The position numbers and the translations under genes were made by a program. A stretch of DNA of 64,000 nucleotides, taken from positions 1 to 64,000 of the forward strand of contig NZ_JARVRH010000019.1 in the NCBI RefSeq assembly GCF_030209755.1, written 5' to 3'. A model generated the notes under the pieces. That model was not told where the DNA came from. It searched no databases and saw only the letters and a list, made by a program, of their open reading frames with translations. Origin of the DNA: Arthrobacter sp. efr-133-TYG-118. Its GTDB lineage: Bacteria; Actinomycetota; Actinomycetes; Actinomycetales; Micrococcaceae. This document shows positions 60,212-64,000 of this stretch, piece after piece; positions within the stretch are counted from its first letter, which is position 1; the number at the start of each line of letters is the position of its first letter.

Positions 60212-61246
60212 CTAACTGTGAACAGCGAGGGCCACCTTGACCGGGACCCCGCTTGCCAGCGACTCCTGCGCGGCATCCGCCACGCGGGAAGCCGCGACGG
60301 CGTCTTCCGGGGTGCATGGGTTCTCCCGTTGGCCCAGGACCAGCTCAACGAAGGCCGCCATTTCCGAGCGGTAGGCCTGGTCAAAGCGTTCGGCGAAGGT
60401 CTTGTGGGGTTCTCCGGACGGGAAGGCGATCCCGGCCTCGGCTGATTCCATGGCTGTCTTGTCGTCCAGGCCAACCATGACGGAATGCTTGGAGCCCTGG
60501 ATTTCAAGGCGGACGTCGTGCCCTGCACCGTTGTAACGGGTTGCCGACACTGTGCCGACCGTCCCGTCGTCGAAGGTGATCAACGCAAGCGCGGTGTCCA
60601 CATCGCCCACTTCGCCGATGGCGGGATCGCCGTTGTTGGAACCCTTTGCATAGACCTCCACGATTTCGCGGCCGGTCAGCCAGCGCAGGATGTCGAAGTC
60701 GTGGACGGAACAATCGCGGAACAGCCCGCCGGACGTTGCCAGGAACTCCACGGGCGGCGGCGCCATGTCGCAGGTCACGGCGCGCAGCGAGTGGATCCAG
60801 CCGAGCTCGCCGGCTTGGTAGGCGCGCTTGGCCTCGAGATAGCCGGCATCGAAGCGACGCTGGTGGCCGATCTGCACCACTCCGTCGTTGGCACGGATAT
60901 GTTCCAGAACAGGCAGGGAATCGGCCACATTCATGGCCACAGGCTTCTCGCAGAACACCGGGATACCGGCGTTCACTCCCGCGCGGATCAGTTCCGGGTG
61001 CGTGCCAGTGCCGGTCGCGATGACCAGTCCATCCACTCCGGAGGCGATCAAAGCCTCTACCGTCGGCAGGAATTGAGCGCGGAGACCGGCTGCCACCTTG
61101 CGGGCGTGGTCTTCGGCGACGTCCGTCAGCCGCAACTCCACGTTGATGCCCTGCGCATTCAGTTCCCCGTTGAGGGCGGCGATGTTGTTGGCGTGCATCA
61201 CGCCGATCCGCCCTACTCCAACCAGCCCGAGAACGACGTCCTTCAT
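60212..61246 (-). CDS. Gfo/Idh/MocA oxidoreductase, inositol 2-dehydrogenase-like
   Basis: A 344-residue NAD(P) dehydrogenase: LGLVGVGRIGVMHANNI, catalytic Lys in FCEKPVAMN, HDFDILRWLTG (His/Asp). Overlaps the TIM-barrel gene by 4 nt. IolG-like in size and motifs; inositol or another polyol/sugar is plausible. Confidence 0.87.
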   Translation of the reverse strand: MKDVVLGLVGVGRIGVMHANNIAALNGELNAQGINVELRLTDVAEDHARKVAAGLRAQFLPTVEALIASGVDGLVIATGTGTHPELIRAGVNAGIPVFCEKPVAMNVADSLPVLEHIRANDGVVQIGHQRRFDAGYLEAKRAYQAGELGWIHSLRAVTCDMAPPPVEFLATSGGLFRDCSVHDFDILRWLTGREIVEVYAKGSNNGDPAIGEVGDVDTALALITFDDGTVGTVSATRYNGAGHDVRLEIQGSKHSVMVGLDDKTAMESAEAGIAFPSGEPHKTFAERFDQAYRSEMAAFVELVLGQRENPCTPEDAVAASRVADAAQESLASGVPVKVALAVHS

Positions 61247-62061
61247 AGTGCTACCTCCGTTGAAAAAGCTGAGCTGTTCCCGGACTCTCCGGCCTCAAGC
61301 GTGAACGCCTTACGGAACGCCTCAAGCGCCTCCATGTCGTCTCCGCTGGCCCATGCCTCCATGCCCACGGTCCCTTCATAGCCCGCAGCCACGAGCGCCC
61401 GGGCCACAGCCGAGTAGTTGATCTCACCGGTACCGGGCTCGCAGCGGCCGGGGACGTCGGCCACTTGGATCTCGCCGATGTGCGGCAAGGCGGTGCGGAC
61501 CAGCTCAATGAGGTTCCCCTCCCCCAATTGTGCGTGGTACAGGTCCAGCATCATCTTCACGTTGGGGTGTCCGGCGGCCTCCACCAGCGCCAAAGTGTCT
61601 TTTGCCCGCGCCATCGGAATACCCGGGTGATCCAGCACGGTGTTGAGATTTTCCAGGCAGAACGTCACTCCGTTCTTTTCCCCGAGCGCGCCAAGGCGCT
61701 CCAAGGTCCGGGCACCCGTAATCCACATGCTGCCGTTGGACCGGTAGACGGGACGGGCTGCTTTGCCGTCGATCAGCTCCGCCGAGTGAACCACCATGCG
61801 GCTGACGCCGAGTTCCAAAGCGGTCGGAATCAGCGTCTCAGCCGTTCTCACCACGTCATCGGCGGTGTCAGGGTCAACCAGGCTCCCGGAGGTGTACCCG
61901 GTCATGGATGAAAAGACCGCGCCGCTCGCCTTGAGTGCCGCAATGTCCTTGCTCCTGGAGTCCCAGAGTTCGACGTCAAATCCGGCCTCATGGATCCGAC
62001 GTACACGTTCGGTGAACGGCAGTTCCGTGAAGACCATTTCCGCACAAACGGCCAGCCGCAT
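61243..62061 (-). CDS. Hydroxypyruvate isomerase-like TIM-barrel protein
   Basis: A 272-residue AP-endonuclease-2/xylose-isomerase-like TIM barrel (CAEMVFTELPFTERV, metal ligands in FCLENLNT, MMLDLYHAQ, VADVPGRCEPGTGEI). The last motif is that of hydroxypyruvate isomerases; IolE/IolH/IolI relatives are in the same superfamily. Coupled to both flanking dehydrogenases (4-nt and 1-nt overlaps). Confidence 0.85.
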   Translation of the reverse strand: MRLAVCAEMVFTELPFTERVRRIHEAGFDVELWDSRSKDIAALKASGAVFSSMTGYTSGSLVDPDTADDVVRTAETLIPTALELGVSRMVVHSAELIDGKAARPVYRSNGSMWITGARTLERLGALGEKNGVTFCLENLNTVLDHPGIPMARAKDTLALVEAAGHPNVKMMLDLYHAQLGEGNLIELVRTALPHIGEIQVADVPGRCEPGTGEINYSAVARALVAAGYEGTVGMEAWASGDDMEALEAFRKAFTLEAGESGNSSAFSTEVAL

Positions 62062-63164
62062 CAGACACCGGCCTTGCTGTCGCTCGACACGGCGGGTACG
62101 GCCACCGGGGCGCCTTGCTGGACCGACTCGATGCAGGCCAAAGCCATCGCGAGGGCGCGGCGCGCGTCTGCGGCTCCCGGGGTGAGGGTGAAACCGCCCG
62201 ACGGCGGCTGCGTGCCATCGCGGCGCGCGCGGACTGCCGCCGCGAAGTCCACGAGTTCATCGGTGTAGGCATCGCGGAACAGCTCAACGTTGAGCCTCGG
62301 AGTTTCGGCGGAGAGTCCATCTGCCGTGTACCTCAGGGCAGCCGTTTCAGTGGGCCGTCCGGCCTGGACCATGCCCTTGGAGCCGAAGACTTCGCCCCTG
62401 ACGTCGTAGCCGTAAAGGGCGCTGAAGTTGGCTTCCGCCACTGCCAGGGCGCCATTGCTGTAGCGGATGGTGACCACGGCGGTGTCCAGGAATCCCTGGT
62501 CACGCAGGCTCGGTTCCACCAGGGCGTCCGCGACCGCGTACACCTCGACCGGCTCGGCACCTTCGTTGAACCAGTTCAGGGTGTCGAAGTCGTGGATGAG
62601 GGTTTCCAGGAAGATCGTCCAGGCCGGAATCCTGGCTGCGTGTCCGATGCTCCCGGTGCCCGGGTCCCTCGTCAACGAGCGCAGAAGCTGCGGTTCCCCC
62701 ACAATTCCTTCGGCCAGGTCCTTCTTGGCGGCCTGGAAGTCGGTGGCGTAGCGGCGGTTGAATCCGATCTGAAAATGTACCCCTGCCGCTTCGACGGCGA
62801 GGAGCGCGGCGTCGAGCTCTTCGAGGCTCTGGGCCGCAGGCTTCTCGCAAAACACGTGCTTGCCGGCGGCCGCGGCCTGGGCGATCAGGGAAGCGTGGAA
62901 GCGTGCCGGGCTGGCAATGATCACGGCGTCGATGTCCGGATCGGCCATGATGTCCGCGGCGTCCGCGGTGACCTTGGCCGTACCAAGCTGGGCAGCCACG
63001 GACGCTGCAGAGTCCACGTTGGGATCGGCGACCGCGGCCAGGACCGCACCGGGAACCCTACGGGCTATGCTTTCGCCGTGGAACGCTCCCATCCAGCCGG
63101 AGCCTATGAGGCCAAGCCGCACAGGCGTGGGGAGTCCGGCTGAATGCTGTTCGATGTAGGCCAT
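62061..63164 (-). CDS. Gfo/Idh/MocA oxidoreductase 2
   Basis: A 367-residue dehydrogenase: LGLIGSGWMGAFHGESIA, FCEKPAAQS, GFNRRYATDFQ, HDFDTLNWF. AAAGGA before ATG 63164. Probably acts in sequence or in parallel with the neighbouring Gfo/Idh enzymes on an inositol-type substrate. Confidence 0.87.
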   Translation of the reverse strand: MAYIEQHSAGLPTPVRLGLIGSGWMGAFHGESIARRVPGAVLAAVADPNVDSAASVAAQLGTAKVTADAADIMADPDIDAVIIASPARFHASLIAQAAAAGKHVFCEKPAAQSLEELDAALLAVEAAGVHFQIGFNRRYATDFQAAKKDLAEGIVGEPQLLRSLTRDPGTGSIGHAARIPAWTIFLETLIHDFDTLNWFNEGAEPVEVYAVADALVEPSLRDQGFLDTAVVTIRYSNGALAVAEANFSALYGYDVRGEVFGSKGMVQAGRPTETAALRYTADGLSAETPRLNVELFRDAYTDELVDFAAAVRARRDGTQPPSGGFTLTPGAADARRALAMALACIESVQQGAPVAVPAVSSDSKAGV

Positions 63165-63199
63165 GGGCCCGTCCTTTCGATAGTCAGTACAACAATTGC

Positions 63200-64000
63200 T
63201 CAGGCGGGCGCGTTGCTTTCGCCCGGAAATTCAATGCCCACCTGGCGGCGGATCTCATCGGCAACGTCCATCGTCCGGATGGAGGAGGCCAGCGGCCGTT
63301 GTTGGGTTTCCGTCTCGCCGGCGGCGACGGCGCGGGCGACCGCTGCGGCTTCGCAGTGCAAGCCTTCCAAATGCCCGCCTGCTGCCTCATTGTGGCGAAG
63401 TCGCGTACCGTCCGGGAACCGGATCTCGAAACCGCCGGGCATGTTGAAGGGGCCATCGATGGTCAACGTGGCCTCGGAGCCAACGATCGTTGCCGCCGTG
63501 GGAGTGAAATTATGCAGGTGCGTATTCATCACGGCCTGGCTTCCGCCCGGAAATTGCATGATGGCGGAGAGCTGGGCGTTGACACCCGATTCGTGGGGCT
63601 GGCCGAAAGCGCTCAAGCGTTCCGGTGCACCCAGGACTTCGGTGATGAGGGCCAGCGGGTAGGTGCCCAGGTCCAACAAAGGCCCACCAGCCAGCGCGGT
63701 GTCGAAGATGCGGTGGCTGCGTTCGAAGTGCTCGCCGTATTCCGCCAGGACCGTTGTCACGGTACCCAGCATCCCGGCGTCGAGCACTTGCCGGATCACG
63801 TCGAACTTCGGAAGGAAGAAGCTCCACATGGCCTCCGAGGCGAAAACGCCTGCTGCCTTGGCCCGCGCGGCGATGTCCCGGGCCTGCGCAGCATTCAGGC
63901 CGATCGGTTTCTCAATCAGGACGTGTTTGCCGGCGTCGATGGCGAGCACGGCAGCCCCGTGGTGGAAGTTGTGTGGCGTGCATACGTACACGATGTCTAT
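63200..64000 (-). CDS. Gfo/Idh/MocA oxidoreductase 3 (5' end beyond window)
   Basis: The last 267 or so residues of a third dehydrogenase: VCTPHNFHHGAAVLAIDAGKH, IEKPIGLN, LLDLGTYPLALI. The start is off the right edge. DLGTYP is typical of the trans-dihydrodiol/glucose-fructose type. 35 bp upstream of dehydrogenase 2, same operon. Confidence 0.87.
   Translation of the reverse strand: MDIVYVCTPHNFHHGAAVLAIDAGKHVLIEKPIGLNAAQARDIAARAKAAGVFASEAMWSFFLPKFDVIRQVLDAGMLGTVTTVLAEYGEHFERSHRIFDTALAGGPLLDLGTYPLALITEVLGAPERLSAFGQPHESGVNAQLSAIMQFPGGSQAVMNTHLHNFTPTAATIVGSEATLTIDGPFNMPGGFEIRFPDGTRLRHNEAAGGHLEGLHCEAAAVARAVAAGETETQQRPLASSIRTMDVADEIRRQVGIEFPGESNAPA

Overview
This window looks like chromosomal DNA of a high-GC actinobacterium, most likely a soil Micrococcaceae (Arthrobacter, Paenarthrobacter or Pseudarthrobacter type). 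The reasons are the strong G/C third-position bias, frequent GTG and TTG starts with AGGAG-like ribosome binding sites, a dimethylglycine oxidase that by memory closely resembles the characterised Arthrobacter globiformis enzyme, a mycothiol-type formaldehyde dehydrogenase, and GlnR-like boxes in front of amtB-glnK. I saw no rRNA, tRNA, CRISPR array, insertion sequence or prophage. Nearly all of the window is coding.

Layout. 1-2.9 kb: a two-gene operon of a ureohydrolase (agmatinase/guanidinobutyrase type) and a ThDP-dependent decarboxylase-like enzyme. 3-5.8 kb: secreted sialidase. 6-8 kb: APC/KUP-like transporter. 8-9.8 kb: amtB-glnK with GlnR-like sites. 10-12.5 kb: an XRE-cupin regulator divergent from a sodium:solute symporter; the promoter between them shares a 22-bp motif with the ureohydrolase promoter. 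12.7-15.7 kb: small hypothetical proteins, a ferritin-like/VIT1 fusion and a membrane-anchored matrixin-type protease. 16-20.1 kb: polysaccharide-deacetylase-family enzyme and NCS1 permease, divergent from a PucR regulator. 20.1-22.4 kb: SLH-domain surface protein and a DHFR-like protein.

22.4-52.7 kb is the core of the window: an almost complete choline / glycine betaine / creatine degradation island. Choline is imported by ProVWX and oxidised by BetA and BetB to glycine betaine. A three-component Rieske oxygenase demethylates betaine, and dimethylglycine oxidase gives sarcosine. Creatine, probably imported by the MHS-type MFS carrier, is split by creatinase to sarcosine and urea. Sarcosine oxidase SoxBDAG, GlyA, SdaA and PurU then take sarcosine to glycine, serine, pyruvate and formate. 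A mycothiol-dependent formaldehyde dehydrogenase and an MBL hydrolase deal with released formaldehyde. A GntR and two IclR regulators sit in the island. A recurring 17-bp operator (GTTGCG-centred) lies at the divergent betaine promoter and at the MFS-creatinase promoter.

53-64 kb: a LOG-like protein, a class-I glutamine-amidotransferase-like hydrolase, a cupredoxin lipoprotein, a GntR-iolB pair, an ECF42-type sigma factor module (NTF2-like, DGPF/YCII, sigma), and a second inositol-type cluster of three Gfo/Idh/MocA dehydrogenases and a TIM-barrel isomerase, the last dehydrogenase running off the right edge. A family of ~52-bp GGACATG-containing palindromic repeats is scattered in intergenic spaces at 15.8, 51.7, 52.8 and 56.1 kb.
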